Positions 1 to 5,329 of a stretch of 6,605 nucleotides of DNA are shown in pieces. The notes beneath the pieces were generated by a model. That model was not told the origin of the DNA. It made no database searches and saw only the letters and a program-made list of their open reading frames with translations. Source of the DNA: an uncultured Amaricoccus sp. (GTDB taxonomy: Bacteria; Pseudomonadota; Alphaproteobacteria; Rhodobacterales; Rhodobacteraceae). Each line of letters starts with the position of its first letter. Position 1 is the stretch's first letter. The position numbers and the translations under genes are program-made. The stretch spans positions 1 to 6,605 of the forward strand of contig NZ_CALLYO010000148.1 in NCBI RefSeq assembly GCF_937858865.1, in the 5' to 3' direction.

Positions 1-774
1 TCAGAGCTTCCAGCCCGAATGCAGCGCCGCGATGCCCATCGAGAGGTTGCGGTAGCGGACCTGGCCGAAGCCGGCCTCGGCGATCATCCCGGCGAAGGTC
101 TCCTGGTCCGGGAAGCGGCGGATCGATTCGACGAGATACTGGTAGCTCGCCCGGTCGCCGACGAGGACCTCCCCCATCGGCGGGATGAGGTTGAACGAAT
201 AGCGGTCGTAGAGCCAGCGCAGCCCCGGCTCCGGCACGCGGGAGAACTCGAGCACGAGGAGCCGGCCGCCGATCCGGAGCACCCGGTACGCCTCGGCCAA
301 AGCGACCTCGATCCGCGTCACGTTCCGGATGCCGAAGGAGATGGTGTAGGCGTCGAACGAGCGGTCGGGGAAGGGGAGGGCCATCGCGTCGCCCACCACC
401 CAGTCGATCCTGCCGGCGAAGGCCTGCGCCTCCGCCCGCCGGCGCCCCTCGGCCAGCATGTCCTCGGTCATGTCGAGGACGGTCGCATGCCCCTCGCCCT
501 CGAGGCGCTTCAGGAACCGGAAGGCGATGTCGCCGGTGCCGCCGGCGACGTCGAGGAGCCGCATCCCCGGCCGCGGCGCCAGCCAGTCGATCATCGCCGC
601 CTTCCAGAGCCGGTGGATGCCGAGGCTCATGGCGTCGTTCATCAGGTCGTAGCGGCCGGCGACCGAGGAGAAGACGCCGTGCACGCGGCCGGCCTTCTCC
701 GACTCGGGGACGGTCTCGAAGCCGAAGTGGGTGGTGGCTTCGCTGGTCGGCTCGTTGGTCGGCTCGCTCGCCAT
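1..774 (-). CDS. ubiE: UbiE, demethylmenaquinone/2-methoxy-6-polyprenyl-benzoquinol C-methyltransferase
   Basis: This is a complete 257-residue class I SAM-dependent methyltransferase, close to the usual UbiE length of about 250. The family C-methylates the benzoquinol ring in ubiquinone synthesis (and demethylmenaquinone where present), acting at the membrane face. The N-terminal UbiE signature [17 protein letters not shown] is at residues 42-58. The SAM-binding motif [10 protein letters not shown] is at 73-82, and [10 protein letters not shown] (128-137) followed by FGIRNV (147-152) is typical of the family. The second signature reads [15 protein letters not shown] (164-178), with R-I where most members have K-P. 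The start is the ATG at 774-772: no earlier in-frame ATG is near, and the methionine opens a short polar tail (EPTN/EPTS) before the conserved FGFETV. The Shine-Dalgarno is weak. The gene is divergent from mutM across an 87-bp spacer. The stop codon is the first three bases of the window, so any downstream partner (often ubiB) is out of view. Confidence 0.96.
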   Translation of the reverse strand: MASEPTNEPTSEATTHFGFETVPESEKAGRVHGVFSSVAGRYDLMNDAMSLGIHRLWKAAMIDWLAPRPGMRLLDVAGGTGDIAFRFLKRLEGEGHATVLDMTEDMLAEGRRRAEAQAFAGRIDWVVGDAMALPFPDRSFDAYTISFGIRNVTRIEVALAEAYRVLRIGGRLLVLEFSRVPEPGLRWLYDRYSFNLIPPMGEVLVGDRASYQYLVESIRRFPDQETFAGMIAEAGFGQVRYRNLSMGIAALHSGWKL

Positions 775-805
775 CCGCTCGGTCTTTCGGTCGTTGCCGC
801 CGCCC

Positions 806-833
806 CTTATAAGGCAGGCCGGGGGCAGCGCAA
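806..833 (-). promoter_or_regulatory. Candidate ubiE promoter in the divergent spacer
   Basis: Read on the minus strand, TTGCGC (833 to 828) is followed after 16 nt by TATAAG (811 to 806), which matches five of six bases of the -10 consensus. Transcription would start near 799 and give ubiE a leader of about 25 nt. The -10 lies inside a perfect 10-bp palindrome, CCTTATAAGG (805-814), so TATAAG also reads on the plus strand at 808-813. That could serve mutM, but no good -35 sits 16-18 nt upstream on that side. This is the only AT-rich spot in an otherwise very GC-rich spacer. The call rests on motif inspection only. Confidence 0.42.
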
Positions 834-861
834 CCGCACCACACCGCCACAGGGGACACGC

Positions 862-1719
862 ATGCCGGAGCTGCCGGAGGTCGAGACCGTGCGCCGCGGG
901 CTGGAGCCCGTCCTCGCCGGCCGGAGGATCGTCCATGCCGAGGTGCGCCGCCCGGACCTGCGCTGGCCCTTCCCGCCGCGGCTCGCCGAGCGGCTGACCG
1001 GGCGGCGGGTCGATGCGCTCCGCCGCCGCTCCAAGTACCTGCTCGCCGACCTCGACGGGGCGGAGACGCTGATCCTCCACCTCGGCATGTCCGGCCGGCT
1101 CCTCGTCTCGGGTGCGCCGCTCGGCGCCTTCCACCACGCCCATCCGGTGCCGGAGAAGCACGACCACGTCGTCCTCGACCTGGAGGGGGGCGCGCGGATC
1201 ACCTTCAACGACGCCCGCCGCTTCGGCGCCATCGACCTCGCCCCGACGCCCGCGCTCGAGGCGCACCGGCTCCTCGCCGGCCTCGGCCCCGAGCCGCTCG
1301 GCAACGGCTTCGACGGCAGCTACCTCGCCGCCCGCCTCGCCGGCCGCCGCACCCCGGTCAAGGCCGTCCTCGGCGACCAGCGCGTGGTCGCGGGGCTCGG
1401 CAACATCTACCTGTCCGAGGCGCTCTGGCGGGCAAGGATCTCGCCGCTCCGCCTCGCCCGCGACGTCACCCCGGCCGAGGCCGAGGCGCTCGCCGCCGCC
1501 GTCCGCGCCGTCCTCCTCGACGCCATCGCCGCCGGCGGCTCCTCCTTGCGCGACTACCGGCGGGCGGACGGCGAGCTCGGCTACTTCCAGCATTCGTTCG
1601 CCGTCTACGACCGCGAAGGGCAGCCCTGTCCGCGCTGCGGCGGCCCGATCGTCCGCAGCGTCCAGTCCGGCCGGTCGAGCTTCTGGTGCCCGGCTTGCCA
1701 GCCCCGAGCCGGGTGGTAG
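862..1719 (+). CDS. mutM: Formamidopyrimidine-DNA glycosylase / AP lyase (Fpg, MutM)
   Basis: This 285-residue base-excision repair enzyme removes 8-oxoguanine and ring-opened purines and nicks the abasic site by beta/delta-elimination. The start [10 protein letters not shown] supplies the catalytic N-terminal proline (residue 2 before Met removal) and the glutamate at residue 3. The conserved lysine is in RRSKYLL (K58), HLGMSGR is at 73-79, and the helix-two-turn-helix segment carries [12 protein letters not shown]. The C-terminal zinc finger is intact: C256-X2-C259-X16-C276-X2-C279, with the lesion-sensing QSGRSSFW loop (R271) between the pairs. All key residues are present, so it should be active. 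The ATG is preceded by AGGGGA (851-856) at good spacing, which fixes the start. It is divergent from ubiE and runs into the enoyl-CoA hydratase 32 nt downstream, probably on one transcript. Confidence 0.97.
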   Translation: MPELPEVETVRRGLEPVLAGRRIVHAEVRRPDLRWPFPPRLAERLTGRRVDALRRRSKYLLADLDGAETLILHLGMSGRLLVSGAPLGAFHHAHPVPEKHDHVVLDLEGGARITFNDARRFGAIDLAPTPALEAHRLLAGLGPEPLGNGFDGSYLAARLAGRRTPVKAVLGDQRVVAGLGNIYLSEALWRARISPLRLARDVTPAEAEALAAAVRAVLLDAIAAGGSSLRDYRRADGELGYFQHSFAVYDREGQPCPRCGGPIVRSVQSGRSSFWCPACQPRAGW

Positions 1720-1734
1720 TAAGGCGGGATGCGC

Positions 1735-1744
1735 AAGGGAGGAG
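1735..1744 (+). promoter_or_regulatory. Strong Shine-Dalgarno that sets the enoyl-CoA hydratase start
   Basis: AAGGGAGGAG lies 7 nt before the GTG at 1752. It is the best ribosome-binding site in the window. It decides in favour of this GTG and against the in-frame ATG at 1686, which lies inside mutM and would add 22 residues with no counterpart in the family. Confidence 0.8.
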
Positions 1745-1751
1745 CCTGGCC

Positions 1752-2528
1752 GTGGCCTACGAGACGCTGATCGTCGAGACCGAGGACCACATCACCGTCA
1801 TCCGGCTGAACCGTCCCGAGGCGCTGAACGCGCTGAACCTGAAGATCCTCGAGGAGCTCGGCCGGGCGCTCGCCGAGGCCGACGCCGCGCCGCGGGTGCG
1901 CGCGGTCGTCGTGACCGGCTCGGACAAGGCCTTCGCCGCCGGCGCCGACGTGAAGGAGATGGGGCCGAAGGGCTTCGTCGACATGTTCGCCGAGGATTAT
2001 TTCACCGGCCCCTCCGAGGCGATCCTGCGCTGCCGCAAGCCGGTCATCGCCGCGGTCGCCGGCTACTGCCTCGGCGGCGGCTGCGAGCTCGCCATGATGT
2101 GCGACTTCATCATCGCCGCCGACACCGCGAAGTTCGGCCAGCCGGAGATCAACCTCGGCATCATGCCCGGCCTCGGCGGCACCCAGCGCCTCGCCCGCTT
2201 CGTCGGCAAGTCGAAGGCGATGGAGATGTGCCTGACCGGCCGCTTCATGGACGCCGCCGAGGCGGAGCGCAGCGGCCTCGTCAGCCGCGTCGTCCCGGCG
2301 CGCGACCTGCTGCGCGAGGCGCGCGAGACCGCCGGCCGCATCGCCGAGAAGGCGCCGCTCGCCGTGCGCGCGGTGAAGGAGGCGGTCAACCGCAGCTACG
2401 AGACGAGCCTGCGCGAGGGCCTGCTCTTCGAGCGCCGCCTCTTCCACGCGCTCTTCTCCACCGAGGACCAGGCCGAGGGCATGGCCGCCTTCGCCGAGAA
2501 GCGCACGCCGCAGTTCCGCGGAAAATGA
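1752..2528 (+). CDS. Enoyl-CoA hydratase (crotonase family)
   Basis: This 258-residue protein has the full length of a single-domain crotonase. These enzymes add water to trans-2-enoyl-CoA in fatty-acid beta-oxidation and related acyl-CoA pathways in the cytoplasm. The N-terminus ([16 protein letters not shown]) is typical. The oxyanion-hole regions are [10 protein letters not shown] (near A65) and CLGGGCELA (near G109). Both catalytic glutamates of true hydratases are present 20 residues apart: E112 in GGGCELA and E132 in [12 protein letters not shown]. This argues for hydratase rather than an isomerase or hydrolase relative lacking one of them. The C-terminal part ([12 protein letters not shown], then [18 protein letters not shown]) is also standard. 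Translation starts at GTG. A crotonase gene between mutM and rpsT is a recurrent alphaproteobacterial arrangement. Chain-length preference cannot be read from sequence, so no symbol is given. Confidence 0.94.
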   Translation: MAYETLIVETEDHITVIRLNRPEALNALNLKILEELGRALAEADAAPRVRAVVVTGSDKAFAAGADVKEMGPKGFVDMFAEDYFTGPSEAILRCRKPVIAAVAGYCLGGGCELAMMCDFIIAADTAKFGQPEINLGIMPGLGGTQRLARFVGKSKAMEMCLTGRFMDAAEAERSGLVSRVVPARDLLREARETAGRIAEKAPLAVRAVKEAVNRSYETSLREGLLFERRLFHALFSTEDQAEGMAAFAEKRTPQFRGK

Positions 2529-2539
2529 CGCCCGGCCTG

Positions 2540-2568
2540 TTGACTCGGGTTCCGGGCACGGCTAGAGA
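2540..2568 (+). promoter_or_regulatory. Probable rpsT promoter (sigma-70 type)
   Basis: TTGACT (2540-2545) matches five of six bases of the -35 consensus. It is followed 16 nt later by CTAGAG (2562-2567), or at 17 nt by TAGAGA (2563-2568), similar to the alphaproteobacterial CTATAT-type -10. A start near 2574 would give a leader of about 30 nt to the rpsT ATG. It lies in the 77-bp gap after the enoyl-CoA hydratase stop, where a ribosomal-protein gene would be expected to have its own promoter. The -35 overlaps a GACTC (GANTC) site at 2542-2546. Confidence 0.62.
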
Positions 2569-2605
2569 CCGCGCCTGAATTCCGCACGAGAGAACGCAGG
2601 CACAA

Positions 2606-2872
2606 ATGGCCAATTCGCCGTCATCCCGCAAGCGCGCGCTGCAGGCCGAGCGCCGCGCCGCGATCAACAAGACGCACCGCTCGCGGATGCGCACCTTCAT
2701 CCGCCGCGTCGAGGAGGCGATCGCCGCCGGCGAGCCGGCCGCCGCCGCCGAGGCGCTGCGCCTGGCGCAGCCCGAGATCATGAGCAACGTCTCGCGCGGG
2801 GTCGTCCACCGCAATACCGCCAGCCGCAAGATCTCGCGCCTGGCCGGCCGCGTGAACGCGCTCGGCGCCTGA
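2606..2872 (+). CDS. rpsT: 30S ribosomal protein S20
   Basis: This complete 88-residue S20 binds 16S rRNA in the body of the 30S subunit. The N-terminus [18 protein letters not shown], the central [15 protein letters not shown] and the C-terminal [20 protein letters not shown] are diagnostic, and the length is standard. The protein is strongly basic and helical, as the family requires. The ATG follows GCAGG (2596-2600) with 5 nt spacing. It has its own upstream promoter-like sequence and a GC-rich hairpin just behind the stop, so it is probably a single-gene unit. In E. coli S20 represses its own translation; nothing in this short leader proves that here. Confidence 0.97.
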   Translation: MANSPSSRKRALQAERRAAINKTHRSRMRTFIRRVEEAIAAGEPAAAAEALRLAQPEIMSNVSRGVVHRNTASRKISRLAGRVNALGA

Positions 2873-2879
2873 CGCGCCT

Positions 2880-2910
2880 GCCGGGCTGCGGCCCGGCTCT
2901 CCCGCTCCTT
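2880..2910 (+). terminator. Probable rpsT terminator hairpin
   Basis: Eight bases after the rpsT stop, GCCGGGC (2880-2886) pairs perfectly with GCCCGGC (2891-2897) around a TGCG tetraloop. A pyrimidine-rich tail (2898-2910, ending CTCCTT) follows. The stem is strong, but the tail is only partly T, so termination may be incomplete or factor-assisted. Confidence 0.55.
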
Positions 2911-3135
2911 GCCCGCACCGGGCGGCCCCGCGGTCGCCGGGTGCGTTCTTGTCGCCGCGCGGCTGCAGACGCGCTCGCCATACGTGTATCCCGGAAGCCA
3001 CTTCTCGCCGATCGCGCGATGTTCCGTCTTCGGTCCGGTTGTCGCTCTGCCGGCGCTTCGCTATTCTTGTGTCACGGAGCGATTCCTGACCGACGCGTTC
3101 CCTAGTAAAAGCTGCGTAAAATTCTGTTCCGGCAC

Positions 3136-3274
3136 AGCAGTCACTGTAACATATCCGTTGCAGTGCAATTATGCCACGGCGCGCTGAAGTAGTGCGACTG
3201 ACACAAAGATAACGACTGCTGGCGGGGGAGGATGATCTAAATTGGACGTGATGCCGTGCGGGTGTAGCAGTCGT
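3136..3274. repeat. Thrice-repeated AGCAGTC motif, two copies as an inverted repeat
   Basis: AGCAGTC occurs on the plus strand at 3136-3142 and 3266-3272, and on the minus strand at 3220-3214. The last two copies extend to a perfect 9-bp inverted repeat, ACGACTGCT (3212-3220) against AGCAGTCGT (3266-3274), with 45 nt between the arms. All three copies lie within 140 bp upstream of dnaA, in the AT-richer zone. They could be sites for a regulator or, for the last pair, the base of an RNA stem. No family is recognised. Confidence 0.5.
3158..3168. repeat. Operator-like palindrome TTGCAGTGCAA
   Basis: Two perfect 5-bp arms (TTGCA and TGCAA) flank one central base. It sits in the AT-richer part of the dnaA upstream region, about 40 bp after the TAAAAT -10-like element, a position where a repressor could act. 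The binding protein is unknown. Confidence 0.35.
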
Positions 3275-3330
3275 GCCCCCGACGATAGGAAACCGTTCTG
3301 CCGCCGGTCTGCCGTCGGCATTTGTCCGTG

Positions 3331-3359
3331 GCCCGCTCCGGATGGCTTCCGGTCCGGGC
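3331..3359 (+). promoter_or_regulatory. Stem-loop in the dnaA leader
   Basis: GCCCG (3331-3335) pairs with CGGGC (3355-3359), and CCGGA (3338-3342) pairs with TCCGG (3348-3352). A symmetric 2x2 internal loop separates the two helices, and the 5-nt apical loop is TGGCT. The structure ends 45 nt before the chosen dnaA ATG and contains the in-frame ATG at 3342. No T-tract follows, so it is not a simple terminator. Folding is by eye, and GC-rich DNA yields such stems by chance fairly often. Confidence 0.4.
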
Positions 3360-3404
3360 GCCTCCGCGCCGCAACCCTTTCCTGACCCGACCCGACGAGC
3401 CGAG

Positions 3405-4808
3405 ATGACACCCCAGATCATGCCGCAAGAGCTGGACGCCGCACCCGAGGCCTGGAGCCGCGTGTGCGCCGCGCTGCAGTCCCAGCTCGGACACGACGCC
3501 TTCCAGAACTGGATCGAGCCGCTGGTCTTCGTCGGCTGCGAGCATGGGGCGCTGCAGCTGACGGCGCCCACCAGCTTCATCGGCACCTGGGTCTCGCGCA
3601 ACTACGGCGACACCATCCGCCAGCTCTTCTGCAAGAACGGCATCGCGGTCAGCCGGATCGAGTTCGGCGTCGCCCCGGCCGGCGCGCCGCGGCCGGCGGC
3701 CGTCCGCGTCGTCTCCCCCGAGCCGCGCCCGGCGGCGCTCGCCCCGGAGGTCGACCTGCCCGCCTCGCCGCTCGACGGCCGCTGCACCTTCGACAACTTC
3801 GTCGTCGGCAAGCCGAACGAGCTCGCCCACGCCGCCGCCCGCCGCGTCGCCGAGGGCGTGATCGAGGGCGGGTCCGTCACCTTCAACCCGCTCTTCCTCT
3901 ACGGCGGGGTCGGCCTCGGCAAGACCCACCTGATGCACGCCATCGCCTGGGAAGTCCGCCAGCAGAACCCCGAGGCGCGCGTCCTCTACCTCTCGGCCGA
4001 GCAGTTCATGTACCGCTTCGTCTCGGCGCTGCGCTTCAAGGAGATGCACGGCTTCAAGGAGATGTTCCGCTCGGTCGACATGCTGATGGTCGACGACGTG
4101 CAGTTCATCTCCGGCAAGGATTCGACGCAGGAGGAATTCTTCCACACATTCAATGCGCTGATCGAGCAGCAGAAGCAGATCGTCATCTCCGCCGACCGCG
4201 CCCCGGGCGAGATCGACGGCATGGAGGAGCGCATCCGCTCGCGCCTGCAGTGGGGCCTCGTCGTCGACCTCCACCCGACCGACTACGAGCTCCGCCTCGG
4301 CATCCTGCAGGCCAAGGCCGAGGCCCAGCTGGAGAAGAACCCGGGCGTGACCATCGGCGCCGGCGTCATGGAGTTCCTCGCCCACCGCATCAGCTCCAAC
4401 GTCCGCGTGCTCGAGGGAGCGCTGAACCGCCTCTTCGCCTACGCGAGCCTCGTCGGGCAGCCCATCGACCTCGACATGACCCAGGAGTGCCTCGCCGACA
4501 TCCTGCGCGCCTCCGAGCGCAAGGTCACGATCGACGAGATCCTGCGCAAGGTCGCCGACCACTACAACCTCCGCATGTCGGACCTCCTCTCCGCCCGCCG
4601 CGCCCGCCAGGTCGCCCGCCCGCGGCAGGTGGCGATGTTCCTCGCCAAGACCCTCACCTCGCGCTCGCTCCCCGACATCGGCCGCCGCTTCGGCGGCCGC
4701 GACCACACCACGGTCATCCACGCCGTGCGCAAGATCGAGGAGCTCCGCGCCACCGACAGCCAGATCGCCGAGGACGTCGAGCTGCTGCGCCGGATGCTGG
4801 AGGCATGA
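3405..4808 (+). CDS. dnaA: Chromosomal replication initiator protein DnaA
   Basis: DnaA is an AAA+ ATPase that binds DnaA boxes, opens the origin and loads the helicase. From the ATG at 3405 it has 467 residues, normal for the family. Domain I (about 15-90: WSRVCAALQSQLGHDAFQNWI) is followed by a short, proline/alanine-rich domain II (about 90-125). The AAA+ core starts at CTFDNFVVGKPN and has Walker A GGVGLGKT (167-174), Walker B MLMVDDVQF (226-234) and ERIRSRLQWGL (275-285) with the arginines of the ATP-sensing region. Domain IV ends with the DNA-binding signature GRRFGGRDHTTVIHAVRKI, with GGRDHTTV at 430-437. An in-frame GTG at 3273 and ATGs at 3342 and 3420 are alternatives. Codons before 3405 have many A/T third positions while those soon after have almost none, which supports 3405; 3420 remains possible. 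The Shine-Dalgarno is weak. The stop overlaps the next gene as ATGA. Confidence 0.97.
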   Translation: MTPQIMPQELDAAPEAWSRVCAALQSQLGHDAFQNWIEPLVFVGCEHGALQLTAPTSFIGTWVSRNYGDTIRQLFCKNGIAVSRIEFGVAPAGAPRPAAVRVVSPEPRPAALAPEVDLPASPLDGRCTFDNFVVGKPNELAHAAARRVAEGVIEGGSVTFNPLFLYGGVGLGKTHLMHAIAWEVRQQNPEARVLYLSAEQFMYRFVSALRFKEMHGFKEMFRSVDMLMVDDVQFISGKDSTQEEFFHTFNALIEQQKQIVISADRAPGEIDGMEERIRSRLQWGLVVDLHPTDYELRLGILQAKAEAQLEKNPGVTIGAGVMEFLAHRISSNVRVLEGALNRLFAYASLVGQPIDLDMTQECLADILRASERKVTIDEILRKVADHYNLRMSDLLSARRARQVARPRQVAMFLAKTLTSRSLPDIGRRFGGRDHTTVIHAVRKIEELRATDSQIAEDVELLRRMLEA

Positions 4809-5149
4809 GGCGCGCCCCGGCGGCAGCGGTCGCGCTCGCCCTTCTGGCCGCCCCGGCGTTCGCCCAGTTCACCGGGCCCTCGACGCGGGGCCAGGAGATC
4901 ACGGTGGCGCAGGTGGCGGACGCGCGGATCGGCAGCTACGTCACGGTCACCGGCAACATCCTGTCGCACCAGCGCGAGAACTACTACCTCTTCGCCGATG
5001 CGACCGGCCAGATCCGGGCGGAGATCGCCCACCGGGTCTGGGGCGGGCGCGAGGTCACCGCGAGCACCCCGGTCCGTCTCCTCGCCGAGGTCAGCCGCGG
5101 CTTCCGCGGCCGCTACCTGTGGGTGGAATCGCTCGACGTCGTCGAATAG
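4805..5149 (+). CDS. Secreted NirD/YgiW/YdeI-family (BOF) OB-fold protein
   Basis: This 114-residue protein has a clear Sec signal peptide: MRR, a hydrophobic run of Ala/Leu/Val to about residue 17, then AFA with likely cleavage after A20. The mature part begins QFTGPS, and the FxGPS motif is typical of the YgiW/YdeI group. VTVTGNIL (46-53), YYLFADATGQIRAEI (60-74), a W in HRVWGG (76-81) and the final VESLDVV follow the beta-strand pattern of the bacterial OB-fold (BOF) family. Family members are small periplasmic proteins linked to stress tolerance (E. coli YgiW, Salmonella VisP). No enzyme activity is known, and no catalytic residues are visible. The start overlaps the dnaA stop (ATGA). GGAGG at 4799-4803 is too close for ordinary initiation, so translational coupling to dnaA is likely. 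Placement between dnaA and dnaN is unusual. The role here is unknown. Confidence 0.87.
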   Translation: MRRAPAAAVALALLAAPAFAQFTGPSTRGQEITVAQVADARIGSYVTVTGNILSHQRENYYLFADATGQIRAEIAHRVWGGREVTASTPVRLLAEVSRGFRGRYLWVESLDVVE

Positions 5150-5248
5150 CCATCCGGACAGCGCCTTCCGATGCGCCGGGCATCATGCCTGCGAAATGCG
5201 CGCGAACATCATGGGCTTGTTGCCGGGCCCGCGCGCGAAACCACTGCT

Positions 5249-5276
5249 TGCCCTTTCGCGCCAATTCGCTAACGTC
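5249..5276 (+). promoter_or_regulatory. Weak candidate promoter for dnaN
   Basis: The 180-bp gap 5150-5329 has no gene. TTGCCC (5249-5254) and TAACGT (5271-5276), 16 nt apart, resemble -35 and -10 elements in one of the few less GC-rich spots of the gap. They lie about 55 nt before the dnaN ATG. Small palindromes occur earlier in the gap (for example GGCATCATGCC at 5179-5189), but there is no T-tract terminator, so readthrough from dnaA is also possible. Confidence 0.25.
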
Positions 5277-5329
5277 TCGGTCCGCGTAGCCGTTGGGGTC
5301 CGCGGGGCCAAACTCGAACGGTGGCAGAG

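Larger units (their letters stand above)
2873..3404 (+). other. Non-coding dnaA upstream region with an AT-richer island
   Basis: No convincing gene lies in these 532 bases: open frames here have many A/T third positions, unlike every gene nearby. From about 3060 to 3250 the composition is clearly AT-richer than the rest of the window. A TAAAAT at 3117-3122 fits a -10 element in five of six bases, but no matching -35 is seen. A direct repeat of GTAAAA lies at 3105-3110 and 3116-3121, 11 bp apart. ATCGCGCGAT (3011-3020) and TGCCGTCGGCA (3310-3320) are further short palindromes. One GATTC (GANTC) lies at 3081-3085. No consensus DnaA box (TTATCCACA or a close variant) was found on either strand. 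The region most likely holds the dnaA promoter(s) and a long leader. Confidence 0.6.

Noticed and set aside
1..1593. Long minus-strand frame extending ubiE upstream across mutM
   Set aside because: The part beyond 774 is the antisense of mutM. It is low-complexity Glu/Ala/Gly/Arg protein typical of shadow frames in GC-rich DNA.
1686..1751. Earlier ATG start for the enoyl-CoA hydratase
   Set aside because: It lies inside mutM, lacks a Shine-Dalgarno and adds non-family residues. GTG 1752 has a strong, well-spaced site.
3232..3240. Minimal ATG-ATC-TAA reading frame next to GGGGGAGG
   Set aside because: The purine tract directly abuts the ATG, leaving no spacing for initiation.
2873..3404. A DnaA-box cluster or origin of replication
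   Set aside because: The nearest sequences (such as TTATGCCAC at 3169-3177 and TCCGGCACA ending at 3136) differ from TTATCCACA at several positions, and no cluster was found on either strand.
2909..3411. Small open frames on both strands in the dnaA upstream region
   Set aside because: They have no recognisable family, and their codons have many A/T third positions, unlike neighbouring genes. No good ribosome-binding sites precede them.
3237..4721. Long minus-strand frame opposite dnaA (and similar ones opposite dnaN and the hydratase)
   Set aside because: The predicted proteins are repetitive Ala/Glu/Asp/Arg-rich sequences without recognisable domains. The opposite strand carries clear conserved genes.
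5321..5329. GTG start for dnaN three codons upstream
   Set aside because: It has no Shine-Dalgarno, and the conserved clamp N-terminus begins at MKL (5330).
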